From Thermoplasmata archaeon (GTDB taxonomy: Archaea > Thermoplasmatota > E2 > DHVEG-1 > B18-G2), in contig JAGGWT010000061.1 in the NCBI GenBank assembly GCA_021163455.1, positions 1 to 18,560 on the forward strand: 18,560 nt of DNA. The letters are read 5' to 3'. Positions 5,904 to 13,950 of the stretch are shown here, piece by piece (the first letter of the stretch is position 1; the number at the start of each line of letters is the position of its first letter). Made by a program: the position numbers and the translations under genes. The notes under the pieces were generated by a model. It worked only from the letters and a program-made list of their open reading frames with translations. It was not told where the DNA came from and searched no databases.

Positions 5904-7337
5904 TCACCACACCTCGTAAGCTCTTCTCTCGCCCATATCCCTCGAGAACAGTTTTAGGGCGTCCTCTCTCATTTCTTCTGGATAACCATCCGGGAAGTTT
6001 ATACAGCCTGTGCAAACATCAAAGCCAATCGCTTCTTTTAGGGATTTTATGCTTATGTATGCAAGAGAATCTGCTCCTATCTCTTTTGCTATTTCATCCC
6101 AATCCTTTATGCTCCCATCCTTCTTTCTCGCTATGAACTCCTTCTTGCTTCGCATATCTATTCCGAGATAACATGGAGCTATAAGTGGAGGACAACCTAT
6201 TCTGACATGCACCTCCTTTGCGCCCGCTTCGCGGATGCCTTTCACGAGTCTTCTCATGTTTGTTCCTCTCACTATCGAATCATCGACAATCACCACTCTC
6301 TTTCCATTGAGAACAGCTCTTATGAATGATATACCCTCCTCAACAATTTTGTCTCTCTCTGTCTGTGTCTGCTGGATGAAAGATCTCTCATACTTATCTT
6401 TCATTATTCCCTCATCTATCGGTATGCCAGACTCTCTCGAAAATCCTATTGCATATCTTCTTCCGGATTCTGGAACAGGTATCACAACATCAGCATCAAC
6501 CGGTGCTTCGCGGGCAAGTTTCCTGCCTATCTCGACCCTCACATCATGTACTGATCTACCTTTTATCCTCGAATCTGGTTTTGCAAAATAAACAAATTCG
6601 AACATGCATGGATATTCTTTCTTCTTGATAATTCGTTTCTCATGAACGTTTCCTTCCATATCTATGGTTATAACGCTACCCCCAGGAATATCCTCAACAT
6701 AATCGAATTTTATCTTTTTGAATACTCTTGTCTCTGAGCATATACAGTACATTCCATCCTTTTCGCCGAGAACCAGAGGTCTTATCTTGTGCGGGTCTGT
6801 CATCGCAAAAAGAAAAGGTTTCTCTCCAGAGTCAGTTATGAATACTGCTGAATAACTGCCCTTGAGTATAGGCATAACATTCTCTGCTGCTTCAAAAATA
6901 TCATCAACATCTATTCTTTTACCGTATAGCTGATCAGCCATGGGAAGGAGAATCCACTGTATATCACATTCTGTCCTGGGTTTTCTCTTTGTGAGTTTTC
7001 TTATCTCCGCACCATTGTAGATGTTGCCATTGTGCGCCGCCGCAAGGAAGGGATTTATCACATACTCTGGTTGTGCGTTTCTTTTCAACGATTCGATGTC
7101 GTCCATACCTGCAGTTGAGTATCTGGTATGACCTATCCCGACATTCCCCGGGGTGTCTATTTTTCTCTCCTCATTGAATACATCTCTAACCAGACCGTAA
7201 TCTTTGTGGAGATGAACGTTTCCATCGTATGTCAGTTTTCCTGCCGATGATTGTCCCCTGTGCTGCAGAGAGATAAGCGCATGGTATATCAATCTCGAAA
7301 CCGGTCTGTCACCTATTATTCCAATGACTCCGCACAT
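5904..7337 (-). CDS. purF: Amidophosphoribosyltransferase
   Basis: 477 aa. It catalyses the first step of purine synthesis: PRPP plus glutamine gives 5-phosphoribosylamine. The N-terminal Ntn glutaminase begins MCGVIGIIG, so Cys2 is the nucleophile once Met is removed, with LQHRGQSSAG and HNGNIYNG following. The C-terminal phosphoribosyltransferase domain has the PRPP loop RVVIVDDSIVRGTN (347-360). Four cysteines match the Bacillus-type [4Fe-4S] ligands: C244 (PCMFEFVYFA), C389 (APCYLGID) and C442/C445 (CTGC), so an iron-sulfur cluster is expected. A GTTTAAAC element about 29 bases upstream serves as promoter. No other pur gene is adjacent. Confidence 0.96.
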   Translation of the reverse strand: MCGVIGIIGDRPVSRLIYHALISLQHRGQSSAGKLTYDGNVHLHKDYGLVRDVFNEERKIDTPGNVGIGHTRYSTAGMDDIESLKRNAQPEYVINPFLAAAHNGNIYNGAEIRKLTKRKPRTECDIQWILLPMADQLYGKRIDVDDIFEAAENVMPILKGSYSAVFITDSGEKPFLFAMTDPHKIRPLVLGEKDGMYCICSETRVFKKIKFDYVEDIPGGSVITIDMEGNVHEKRIIKKKEYPCMFEFVYFAKPDSRIKGRSVHDVRVEIGRKLAREAPVDADVVIPVPESGRRYAIGFSRESGIPIDEGIMKDKYERSFIQQTQTERDKIVEEGISFIRAVLNGKRVVIVDDSIVRGTNMRRLVKGIREAGAKEVHVRIGCPPLIAPCYLGIDMRSKKEFIARKKDGSIKDWDEIAKEIGADSLAYISIKSLKEAIGFDVCTGCINFPDGYPEEMREDALKLFSRDMGERRAYEVW

Positions 7338-7362
7338 TTTACAGAATGAAAAGTTTACCTTT

Positions 7363-7370
7363 GTTTAAAC
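7363..7370. promoter_or_regulatory. Palindromic TATA element between purF and a glycosyltransferase
   Basis: GTTTAAAC is self-complementary. It is centred about 29 bases before the purF ATG, fitting a leaderless purF mRNA. In the plus direction it would start a transcript near 7392, giving the glycosyltransferase about 80 bases of leader with a clear ribosome-binding site. Confidence 0.45.
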
Positions 7371-7457
7371 CTTTTGAAATCTGCATTTTTCATGAACTAT
7401 AGCAAAAAATATTTCTTACAAAAAATTGTTCGAGGGTGGAGTGGCAAAATTCATTTC

Positions 7458-7466
7458 AAGGAGGAT
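7458..7466 (+). promoter_or_regulatory. Shine-Dalgarno site that sets the glycosyltransferase start
   Basis: AAGGAGGAT lies 6 bases before the GTG at 7473. It is one of the strongest ribosome-binding sites in the window and decides the start in favour of GTG. Confidence 0.6.
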
Positions 7467-7472
7467 GTAAGT

Positions 7473-8714
7473 GTGAGTGGATTCAGGATTGTTCTCCTTC
7501 ACTATTCATGTCCTCCGGTGGTTGGAGGGGTAGAAGAAGTTCTGAGTCAGCAGGCAAGGGTCTTTTCCAAACATGGCAACAAAGTTAAGGTTCTTGCCGG
7601 CGCAGGAGAGCGCTTTCTGAGAAATGTGGATGTGGAAACAACTCATCTTCTCAGTTCGAGAAATGATGAAATTGTTCTGCTTCATGAAAAAGCTGTAGAA
7701 AAGAATGATACAGAACCTCTACTGAACATGATAGACAGAATTTACGAGTATCTGAAGAAGGCGATAAAAGGATTCGATGTGCTTATAGTTCATAATGTTC
7801 TGACCATGCACTACAATCTCCCTCTCACCTACGCCCTCCACAGAATTGCGAATGATGGATTTCCCGTGATTAACTGGTGCCATGATTCTCCATTTTTCTA
7901 TGACAGTTATCCGGATTATCTCGAAAGCAGGCCTTTTCAAATACTGCGGAAGTACAACGAGAACATGATATATGTCGTCATCTCCCTATACAGAAAAAAA
8001 CTGTTTTACAATCTGTACGGCAGGAGGGGAAAGTTTCATGTTATTCCGAATGGTATAGATCCCATGGGTTTTCTGAAACTCGACTCAACTACTGCAAAAC
8101 TGGTTGATGAACTGGAACTTCTCAAGCCCGATTTTATAATGGTGCAGCCATCCAGGCTCCATCCAAGAAAAAACATGGAACTCTCCATAAGGGTACTGAA
8201 AGCGTTGAAAGACAGAGGGATTAATGCCAAGTTGCTGATAACCGGTGCACATGACCCTCACGAGACAAGGGATAGAGAATATCGCGATAATCTCCTGGCT
8301 CTCTCAAGGTCTCTCGGTGTAGATAAGGATGTTGTTTTCCTGGCAGGTTACAGATTCAGTGATGGAGAAACACTAACACCTGATAAGATAGTTGTGAGGG
8401 ATCTTTTCCTAATCTCAGATATACTCTTCATGCCAAGTTATCATGAGGGTTTTGGAATACCTCTGCTTGAATCTGGGTTAATCAAACTCCCTGTGGTTTG
8501 CTCCACCATTCCACCTTTCAAAGAGATTGGAAGAAATAAGGTCTGTTTTTTTGACCTAGATGATTCGCCAGATAAAATAGCAGACAAAATAATATCCTTC
8601 ACCTCAAAGATGAAGACACAGAGACTCTTCAGAGAAGTTATAAAAAATTACACATGGGATAACATATATGAGAACAGGATACTTCCCCTCCTTGAAACGG
8701 TTATCAGGAAATAG
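7473..8714 (+). CDS. GT4-family glycosyltransferase
   Basis: 413 aa, GT-B fold, GT4 type. The N-terminal Rossmann half opens FRIVLLHYSCPPVVGGVEEV and has the inter-domain HVIPNGID. The C-terminal half has MVQPSRLHPRKN and the E-x7-E nucleotide-sugar motif EGFGIPLLE. It is soluble or peripheral, with no membrane helix. I chose the GTG at 7473 because AAGGAGGAT ends 6 bases upstream and the Rossmann strand starts there. The longer in-frame reading from a TTG at 7374 adds 33 residues with no family likeness. Donor and acceptor sugars are unknown; compatible-solute, lipid or surface glycan synthesis are all possible. Confidence 0.85.
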   Translation: MSGFRIVLLHYSCPPVVGGVEEVLSQQARVFSKHGNKVKVLAGAGERFLRNVDVETTHLLSSRNDEIVLLHEKAVEKNDTEPLLNMIDRIYEYLKKAIKGFDVLIVHNVLTMHYNLPLTYALHRIANDGFPVINWCHDSPFFYDSYPDYLESRPFQILRKYNENMIYVVISLYRKKLFYNLYGRRGKFHVIPNGIDPMGFLKLDSTTAKLVDELELLKPDFIMVQPSRLHPRKNMELSIRVLKALKDRGINAKLLITGAHDPHETRDREYRDNLLALSRSLGVDKDVVFLAGYRFSDGETLTPDKIVVRDLFLISDILFMPSYHEGFGIPLLESGLIKLPVVCSTIPPFKEIGRNKVCFFDLDDSPDKIADKIISFTSKMKTQRLFREVIKNYTWDNIYENRILPLLETVIRK

Positions 8715-8766
8715 TGCATCGTAGCCTACACAACTAAATGGTTTCTGAATGGATATCGGTAAGAAG

Positions 8767-8777
8767 TTTTTTATATT
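8767..8777 (+). promoter_or_regulatory. TATA box of the large surface-protein gene
   Basis: TTTTTATATTG is centred about 29 bases before the ATG at 8801, giving a leaderless transcript. Confidence 0.5.
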
Positions 8778-8800
8778 GATTTCCTCTATGACGTAAAGAG

Positions 8801-10957
8801 ATGGTGGTGAGAAGACAGTATTCCTTGGTGATAACGGCTCTGTTTTTGCTGTCCATGCTGCCAATCGGCGGCGCCGGAGAGGAGGTAGGATATGAAACAT
8901 CGTGGATAGATGCCAGCATAAACCTGGACTTTATCAATGGAACACATATACAGGTCACGGCTGTTCTTGATGTTCATAATATAACAGTTTATGGCAAAAT
9001 ATTTGGAGCGGATGATATAAGAGAGATTTACGATAGCGAGGGAGGGGCATTCAGGGCCAAGGTTTTTGATTATGTTTACGATATTCTTGCAAATAACGTT
9101 TTCAAGGGATGTGATATTAATCTGAGCATACCCCCAGTTGCTGATCCAACGACTCTCAACATACCATCCGACTCTGACCCTTATAATCCACCTGTCACCT
9201 TTACTGTGTATGGTAACATCACTCTGAGAGGTGCTTTCTTTAACTTTGGTAATGAGAATCTTGATAATTTGATAAATGGTCTGCTCAACGTGGGTGCACA
9301 AATAAGTTATGATGGGAGCATATTTGCTCCGCCTGGCTGGAACATAACCTATATCATGAAGGTTCCGGATTATCTGTCCGTAACAGAGACAAACGGTTAT
9401 CTATCCATAGATGGGAAGACAGTAACATGGAATCTGGAAAACTGGAAATCAACCACCATCAGCAGGGAAGGCACACACCTGGGGTTGGTGGAAGATGAAC
9501 CATCATGCAGACCTGAAGAAGAAATCGTCACCGCGAACATATCCTTTGACCTGAGAAAGATGTACTATGCTGATATAAACATCTCTCTCGACTTCGAAAG
9601 TTTGTATTTATCTGATCTTCTCAACCTGCCTGAATTCATAAGTGATATCTCCTTCTATCCTGCGGATGCGGTTAGATTGCTGTGTGAGTACGGGATTGCA
9701 TCATGGAGTGATATAAACAAACAACTTGAGGAGAGATGGAAAAGTTTCTCAGATAATTTCAGACATTCTCTTGGTAAGAATATTTCACTGGCATTCTCTG
9801 TAGATGAGAATACCACCTCAAACTGTGTCCAGCCATATAACGTATCAAGTATGGATGGCTATCCCTCTATATCTGTAAAAGCGAGGGGGACAATTACAAA
9901 TCTTTTTGATGATTTCTCTGTGAGTACGATACTCGGTATAATCTACTCAGGTGGAGTGGTCAGAATCACAGATAACATGATAAATCTGGATGACCTTGTC
10001 TACCCGTTCCAGGCACGGCTAATTTTGCCATACGGTGAGGTCTGCAAATGGAATAGAAGTGTTTCTCTCAATGTGAATCTGAGCTACGATTTAGCACCCC
10101 GGTACAAGAAGGAAGATGTGGAGAGAGTTGTAGAGATAACCGTAGAGGACATGAATATAGATTTTCTGAAACTTTTCGTTGGAAAAAAGAATATCGTGAG
10201 CAGTATGGATATAAGAGAGCATTACTACATCCACCGCATATCTTCAGCAGACCTTCTTTCACTGCCGGAATGGATTGATTTGGAGATTGTAAATGCAGAC
10301 CTTTTCAGATTGTTTGTGGAGGATGGTGTACTGAATGAAAGCGCGCTGGATAATCTCTTCACAAGAATACTGAATTTCTCAAAAGAGACGGTACATACTC
10401 TGACAGGAGAAGGCAAATTGAAAATATACATCAATGATAAACTGTTTGAGGATAGCCTGAAGTGGGACAGAGATATCAAAACGATGGATGATAAACAACC
10501 TGTTGATATCCCCACATTTTCCTCAATAACAAAGAGATCTGGATTCTCCATCTCCGTGTTTCCCCCATCACTCGATATAAAGGATGAGAAACTCAACTGT
10601 GTATCCTCATCGGTTGAGAATATAACATACCGGATAATTTTCCCAAAGGGTGTGAGCGTAGTCCGCTATAATTCCAGCGGGAATATTGTAAAGGGAAAAA
10701 CAGTAGATGGTTATGAGTATCTCGAGATAACCATACCCAGAGCAGATGGTTCATCAATTATAGCCATTCATTATTCCCTGAGATTTTCGCCACTGATGGT
10801 ACTGAAACTTTTCATGCCCCTCATAATAATGGCTGTAATTGTAATCTCATTAATTGCTATAGTTCTCTTCATGAGAAGGAGGCGCAGATACAGGCTACCA
10901 CAGCCCCAGTTCAAGGAGTTAAAAGAGAGTGAGGAATCTGGGCAGCAGAGAGAGTAG
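8801..10957 (+). CDS. Large exported, C-terminally anchored protein with internal repeats
   Basis: 718 aa of unknown family. A signal peptide (about 1-26: VRR then ITALFLLSMLPIGG) is followed by a beta-rich ectodomain of about 635 residues, one membrane helix (about 665-690) and a basic cytoplasmic tail starting RRRRR. The ectodomain holds about 16 N-x-S/T sequons, fitting archaeal N-glycosylation. Three homologous segments are visible, at about 62-110, 267-333 and 478-543. Repeats 2 and 3 share LLxLPE followed by ADxxRLxxExG and end in a beta-strand; repeat 1 is a shorter version. Six or more cysteines are scattered through the ectodomain. The last 39 bases overlap the 3' end of the minus-strand reductase gene. 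It is probably a surface or envelope protein; no enzymatic motif is seen. Confidence 0.8.
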   Translation: MVVRRQYSLVITALFLLSMLPIGGAGEEVGYETSWIDASINLDFINGTHIQVTAVLDVHNITVYGKIFGADDIREIYDSEGGAFRAKVFDYVYDILANNVFKGCDINLSIPPVADPTTLNIPSDSDPYNPPVTFTVYGNITLRGAFFNFGNENLDNLINGLLNVGAQISYDGSIFAPPGWNITYIMKVPDYLSVTETNGYLSIDGKTVTWNLENWKSTTISREGTHLGLVEDEPSCRPEEEIVTANISFDLRKMYYADINISLDFESLYLSDLLNLPEFISDISFYPADAVRLLCEYGIASWSDINKQLEERWKSFSDNFRHSLGKNISLAFSVDENTTSNCVQPYNVSSMDGYPSISVKARGTITNLFDDFSVSTILGIIYSGGVVRITDNMINLDDLVYPFQARLILPYGEVCKWNRSVSLNVNLSYDLAPRYKKEDVERVVEITVEDMNIDFLKLFVGKKNIVSSMDIREHYYIHRISSADLLSLPEWIDLEIVNADLFRLFVEDGVLNESALDNLFTRILNFSKETVHTLTGEGKLKIYINDKLFEDSLKWDRDIKTMDDKQPVDIPTFSSITKRSGFSISVFPPSLDIKDEKLNCVSSSVENITYRIIFPKGVSVVRYNSSGNIVKGKTVDGYEYLEITIPRADGSSIIAIHYSLRFSPLMVLKLFMPLIIMAVIVISLIAIVLFMRRRRRYRLPQPQFKELKESEESGQQRE

Positions 10958-12103
10958 GCTGGGAATTCTTCTGCACAGCGGTAAAATCAGTTTCGATGGA
11001 TGATCCATATCACCATACATGTTTATTGTCTCGATTACATCCTCTCTCTTGAGATAAGCGAGCAATTTTTCGATTTCATCATCTTTCAGTTTGTTGAAGA
11101 ATCTTCTCACCCACATCCCCAGAACAATTTCCTTTTTGAGTTTACTTGACCACATCTCGTGGTATCTCTTCAGTATCCTCTTGCTGAAATTTTTTTCTTC
11201 CAGAGCTTTTTCAATGGTCACAGCACATGCTTTCGATGATATTGCTATAGGGTATATGCCTCCGCCAGAGACAGGTTTAACCTGAAAAGCCGAATCTCCT
11301 ATGAGCATGACATTATCTTCCGCACTTTCTCTTATATATCCCAGCGGTATTCTTCCGGCTATTACCTTGATTATGTCTATATTCTCAAGAAAGGGTCTGG
11401 TTGTTGGATAATTCAGAAGGTTGTGCAGCAATTTTTTGGAAGGATATGGGGGTGGGTATGTTGTGCAGAGTCCTATCCTTGCGCTCTTTCCTTTTCTGCT
11501 TGTTGGAATAATCCATGCAAAGAAGCCGGGTGCGAGTTTGTTTCCAAAAAAGACATGGACATTTCTGGGATCGACATCTATATTCTCAACCTCTGCCCCT
11601 ATCCCGAATAGAACTTCCTCTGGCTCGTATCCAAAAAAGGTTCTTCTTGTGATCGAATCTATGCCCTCTGCACCAACGAGTAAATTGCACTCAAATCCCT
11701 CGCCCTTGGTCTTAACTGTTATTCCCTTCTCCCCTCTCGCTACTCTTTCAACCCTCACACCCAGAAGGTAATCTGCGCCGTTCTCCTTTCCTTTTTCAGC
11801 CAGGAATCTGTCAAACTCTCCCCTGTCAATTGCATAGGCATGAAGTTTATCTCCACCTATATGATACTCCTGACCTTCTGGAGAGTGTATGTAGGCACCA
11901 TATATTTCATTCTGGATGAATCTCTCGTCCTTAAAACCCATTATATCGATACAATTCTTGGATACCAGACCGGCACACTCTGCGGGCTCACCTATGATTT
12001 TTTTCTTCTCAATAACGAGTGTTTCTGCATTTCCTATTTTGCTTGCCACTGCATTTCCGGCGGCGCCTGCCCCTATTATCAGCACGTCGTAATCTTTCTT
12101 CAC
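10919..12103 (-). CDS. Geranylgeranyl reductase-family FAD-dependent enzyme
   Basis: 394 aa. Members saturate the geranylgeranyl chains of archaeal ether lipids (digeranylgeranylglycerophospholipid reductase) or related prenyl chains. The FAD Rossmann motif is at the N-terminus (YDVLIIGAGAAGNAVA, G11-x-G13-x-x-G16). The C-terminal FAD motif is NVMLIGDSAFQVKPVSGGG. Between them GFFAWIIPTSRKGKSARIG corresponds to the YxWxFP substrate region. An early ECAGLVS carries a cysteine, as is common in the family. The start is GTG at 12101-12103, because TTATAAATC on the minus strand lies about 27 bases upstream, inside the coding region of the divergent gene. The last 39 bases overlap the surface-protein gene. 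Which prenyl substrate it uses is not decidable. Confidence 0.9.
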   Translation of the reverse strand: MKKDYDVLIIGAGAAGNAVASKIGNAETLVIEKKKIIGEPAECAGLVSKNCIDIMGFKDERFIQNEIYGAYIHSPEGQEYHIGGDKLHAYAIDRGEFDRFLAEKGKENGADYLLGVRVERVARGEKGITVKTKGEGFECNLLVGAEGIDSITRRTFFGYEPEEVLFGIGAEVENIDVDPRNVHVFFGNKLAPGFFAWIIPTSRKGKSARIGLCTTYPPPYPSKKLLHNLLNYPTTRPFLENIDIIKVIAGRIPLGYIRESAEDNVMLIGDSAFQVKPVSGGGIYPIAISSKACAVTIEKALEEKNFSKRILKRYHEMWSSKLKKEIVLGMWVRRFFNKLKDDEIEKLLAYLKREDVIETINMYGDMDHPSKLILPLCRRIPSLLSLLPRFLTLF

Positions 12104-12117
12104 TACGTTTAAGTAAC

Positions 12118-12399
12118 ATGGAAAGATTTATAATAGAAGCGGTGAAAATGAAAAAAATAGAGCCGGATGAATACCTGTGCAGATTTGTGGCAGATAGCAA
12201 GGGCAACATTATAGGAGAGAGCGTGGCAATGGATGGGGATGTTGTCATCATAAAGGTGGGTAAGAATTTTATAGGCATCCCTGTAAAACATATCGAAGAT
12301 GATGGGAAAGTTCTTAAAATAAAGGGTCTGTTCAGCTTTGATAAAGCAGAGGAGCTTGGCAAAAAGTGGGCTGAGAGATATGAAAAAGGAAGAATATAA
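12118..12399 (+). CDS. Small beta-rich archaeal protein
   Basis: 93 aa with no membrane helix. The middle is a run of short beta strands (YLCRFVADSKGNIIGESV, VVIIKVGKNFIGIPVKHIED) and the C-terminus is a helix (FDKAEELGKKWAERYEKG). It resembles small archaeal beta-barrel proteins of unknown function (perhaps DUF5749, recalled with low confidence). The start is ATG 12118, only 14 bases from the divergent reductase start; upstream frame extension would run antisense through that gene. Its 3' end overlaps pth2 by 20 bases in another frame, suggesting co-transcription and translational coupling. No clear TATA box of its own is visible upstream. Confidence 0.7.
   Translation: MERFIIEAVKMKKIEPDEYLCRFVADSKGNIIGESVAMDGDVVIIKVGKNFIGIPVKHIEDDGKVLKIKGLFSFDKAEELGKKWAERYEKGRI
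12125..12136 (-). promoter_or_regulatory. Reductase promoter inside the divergent coding sequence
   Basis: The minus strand reads CTATTATAAATC, a textbook archaeal TATA box, centred about 28 bases before the GTG start at 12103. It lies within codons 3-6 of the plus-strand gene that begins at 12118. Confidence 0.6.
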
Positions 12400-12742
12400 G
12401 ATGGTCATAGTCAGCAGAAAGGATCTCGAACTATCTCCTGGAAAGCTTGCGGTTCAGGTAGCCCATGCAGCGGTTGAATGTTCTTTGCTGGTGAAAAGAA
12501 AAAAGCCGAAATGGTTTAAAGCATGGAAGGAGCAGGGCGCAAAGAAGGTTGTTGTGAAAGCCGAGGACCTTGAGGAGTTGCACCAACTGAAAAAAGAGGC
12601 AGAAGACCTTGGTATGGTGGCTGTAATCATATCGGATGCTGGACTCACGGAAATACCACCCGGAACAGAGACCGTCCTGGGCATAGGGCCAGCGCCGGCC
12701 AGCCTGGTTGATAAAGTAACTGGCTCTCTCCCTCTCCTCTGA
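12380..12742 (+). CDS. pth2: Peptidyl-tRNA hydrolase, Pth2 type
   Basis: 120 aa, full length for the archaeal/eukaryotic Pth2 family. It releases peptides from prematurely dropped peptidyl-tRNA so the tRNA can be reused. Signature segments are KMVIVSRKDLELSPGKLAVQ, VAHAAVECSL, then ISDAGLTEIPPGTETVLGIGP and PASLVDKVTGSLPLL. I chose ATG 12380, which overlaps the previous gene by 20 bases; ATG 12401 would cut into the first beta strand. Confidence 0.95.
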   Translation: MKKEEYKMVIVSRKDLELSPGKLAVQVAHAAVECSLLVKRKKPKWFKAWKEQGAKKVVVKAEDLEELHQLKKEAEDLGMVAVIISDAGLTEIPPGTETVLGIGPAPASLVDKVTGSLPLL

Positions 12743-12818
12743 ACCCATATCTGAAATTACTCCTGTTTTTGTCCTTGATGTTGCCTGTATCGCTTCCGAT
12801 CGTTAACCGAAAGATTAG

Positions 12819-12827
12819 ATTTAAGGA
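12819..12827 (+). promoter_or_regulatory. TATA-like box of the DUF4430-DUF6580 operon
   Basis: ATTTAAGGA preceded by a purine-rich BRE-like CGAAAG is centred about 28 bases before the ATG at 12851. No cobalamin-riboswitch-like structure fits in the 108-base gap. Confidence 0.5.
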
Positions 12828-12850
12828 TCAGATTTCTTATGAAATAGAGG

Positions 12851-13330
12851 ATGATGATATCAAGAAGAGTTGTTATCTTTGTGATAATAGGAGTAGTTGT
12901 TCTATCCCTCTCTGTCGCAGGCATCTTCAAATTGATTGACAAGGGAGTTATAACCTTTGGTCATCCAGAGATTTCTTCAGACAACGAAACCATCAAAGTT
13001 CTCCTGATTATAGATTACGGAGATGGAAGATTGGATAAATTCAATGTGAGCATTGATTCTGGAAACGCAACCGTCTACTCCGTTCTTATGAAGGCATCAG
13101 AAGAAAATGGTTTTCCTGTTGGAGCCGAATATTATCCTCAATACAAGAGCCATTACATATATTCTATAAACTTTACAGACCAAAACCCGAAAATTAATAA
13201 ATTCTGGCAGTATTACATCAATGGAAACTACGGACCTGTAGGAGTTGACTTGCAAAAGGTTGAAAACGGAGATATAATCGAATGGAAATTTGAAGAGCCG
13301 CAGATGGGTTCTCTGGAGGGAAAAAAATGA
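12851..13330 (+). CDS. Membrane-anchored exported DUF4430 (transcobalamin-C-like) protein
   Basis: 159 aa. An N-terminal hydrophobic segment (about 7-28, VVIFVIIGVVVLSLSVAGIF) anchors the protein or acts as a signal. The rest, about 47-150, is a DUF4430 beta-grasp domain: DKFNVSIDSGNATVYSVLM, YIYSINF, then WQYYINGNYGPVGVDLQKV and ENGDIIEWKFEEP. In transcobalamin and intrinsic factor this domain holds one side of cobalamin, but DUF4430 proteins as a class have other or unknown ligands. The stop overlaps the next gene by ATGA. It is probably a cell-surface ligand-binding subunit for the S-component-like protein encoded next. Confidence 0.85.
   Translation: MMISRRVVIFVIIGVVVLSLSVAGIFKLIDKGVITFGHPEISSDNETIKVLLIIDYGDGRLDKFNVSIDSGNATVYSVLMKASEENGFPVGAEYYPQYKSHYIYSINFTDQNPKINKFWQYYINGNYGPVGVDLQKVENGDIIEWKFEEPQMGSLEGKK
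13314..13319 (+). promoter_or_regulatory. Ribosome-binding site of the S-component-like gene
   Basis: GGAGGG lies 7 bases before the ATG at 13327, inside the end of the upstream gene. The two genes share ATGA. This is a clear translational-coupling junction within an otherwise leaderless transcript. Confidence 0.6.
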
Positions 13331-13950
13331 GCAGGAAGAAAATAGCGATAATATTGCCCCTGATTGTTGCAGGCATCGTAGGGAGATTAACTCTCTCTAG
13401 GCTGCTTCCTCCATCACCAGATATATACATAAATGTGAATGGGATCACACAGCCTCTGTTTATGATGGATCTCTTTTTTGTCATAGCAACAGTATCCATG
13501 CTCAGCGGTTTTCTGCTCGATAGGCGTTTTTCAATAGTGGTTCCTGTATCGGTAATGTTACTCACTGACCTGATTATCGGAAATAATCTTATCTTCATCT
13601 TCACCTGGTCGGGTTTTGCAATGATTGCGTTGCTCAGCTACATTCTTAAATCCAGAAAAGGCTTCAATCTGCAAAGCAAATACCTTATACTTGGCACGGG
13701 AATAGCCGGGGTACTGCTTTACGACCTCTGGACCAACTTCGGATGTTGGCTTTTATGGTATCCGCACACAGTTGAAGGTTTAATCCTGTGTTACACCCTG
13801 GCGATACCATTCACTCTGTGGCATCTGTTATCAACGACTCTGTCAGTAACTTTCATTGTCCTGCCCATTGCATACCTGAAAGAGACAAAAACGATTAGAT
13901 TTCTCCTCAATCCAGAGAGAAAGCCAGATACTGTTATTGCAGATAACTAG
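13327..13950 (+). CDS. Six-helix membrane protein, DUF6580/ECF S-component-like
   Basis: 207 aa with six predicted membrane helices (about 5-23, 43-64, 68-87, 90-107, 119-141 and 148-180). The signature stretch SKYLILGTGIAGVLLYDLWT, then NFGCWLLWYPHTVEGLILCY and TLAIPF, matches the DUF6580 pattern (TNFGxWxxxYPxTxxGLxxCYxxAIPF). Proteins of this size and topology are commonly substrate-binding S components of ECF transporters; that role is inferred. The coupled DUF4430 gene suggests uptake of the ligand caught outside. No EcfA/EcfT genes are in the window, so any energising module must be shared and encoded elsewhere. Its stop codon overlaps the convergent regulator's stop in a shared CTAG (13947-13950). 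Confidence 0.8.
   Translation: MSRKKIAIILPLIVAGIVGRLTLSRLLPPSPDIYINVNGITQPLFMMDLFFVIATVSMLSGFLLDRRFSIVVPVSVMLLTDLIIGNNLIFIFTWSGFAMIALLSYILKSRKGFNLQSKYLILGTGIAGVLLYDLWTNFGCWLLWYPHTVEGLILCYTLAIPFTLWHLLSTTLSVTFIVLPIAYLKETKTIRFLLNPERKPDTVIADN

Noticed and set aside
7374..7472. N-terminal extension of the first glycosyltransferase from a TTG
   Set aside because: The 33 extra residues look random, while a strong ribosome-binding site precedes the GTG at 7473 and the Rossmann strand starts there.
12743..12850. Cobalamin riboswitch before the DUF4430 operon
   Set aside because: The gap is only 108 bases, holds a TATA box close to the start and shows no B12-box-like sequence; the leader would be nearly absent.
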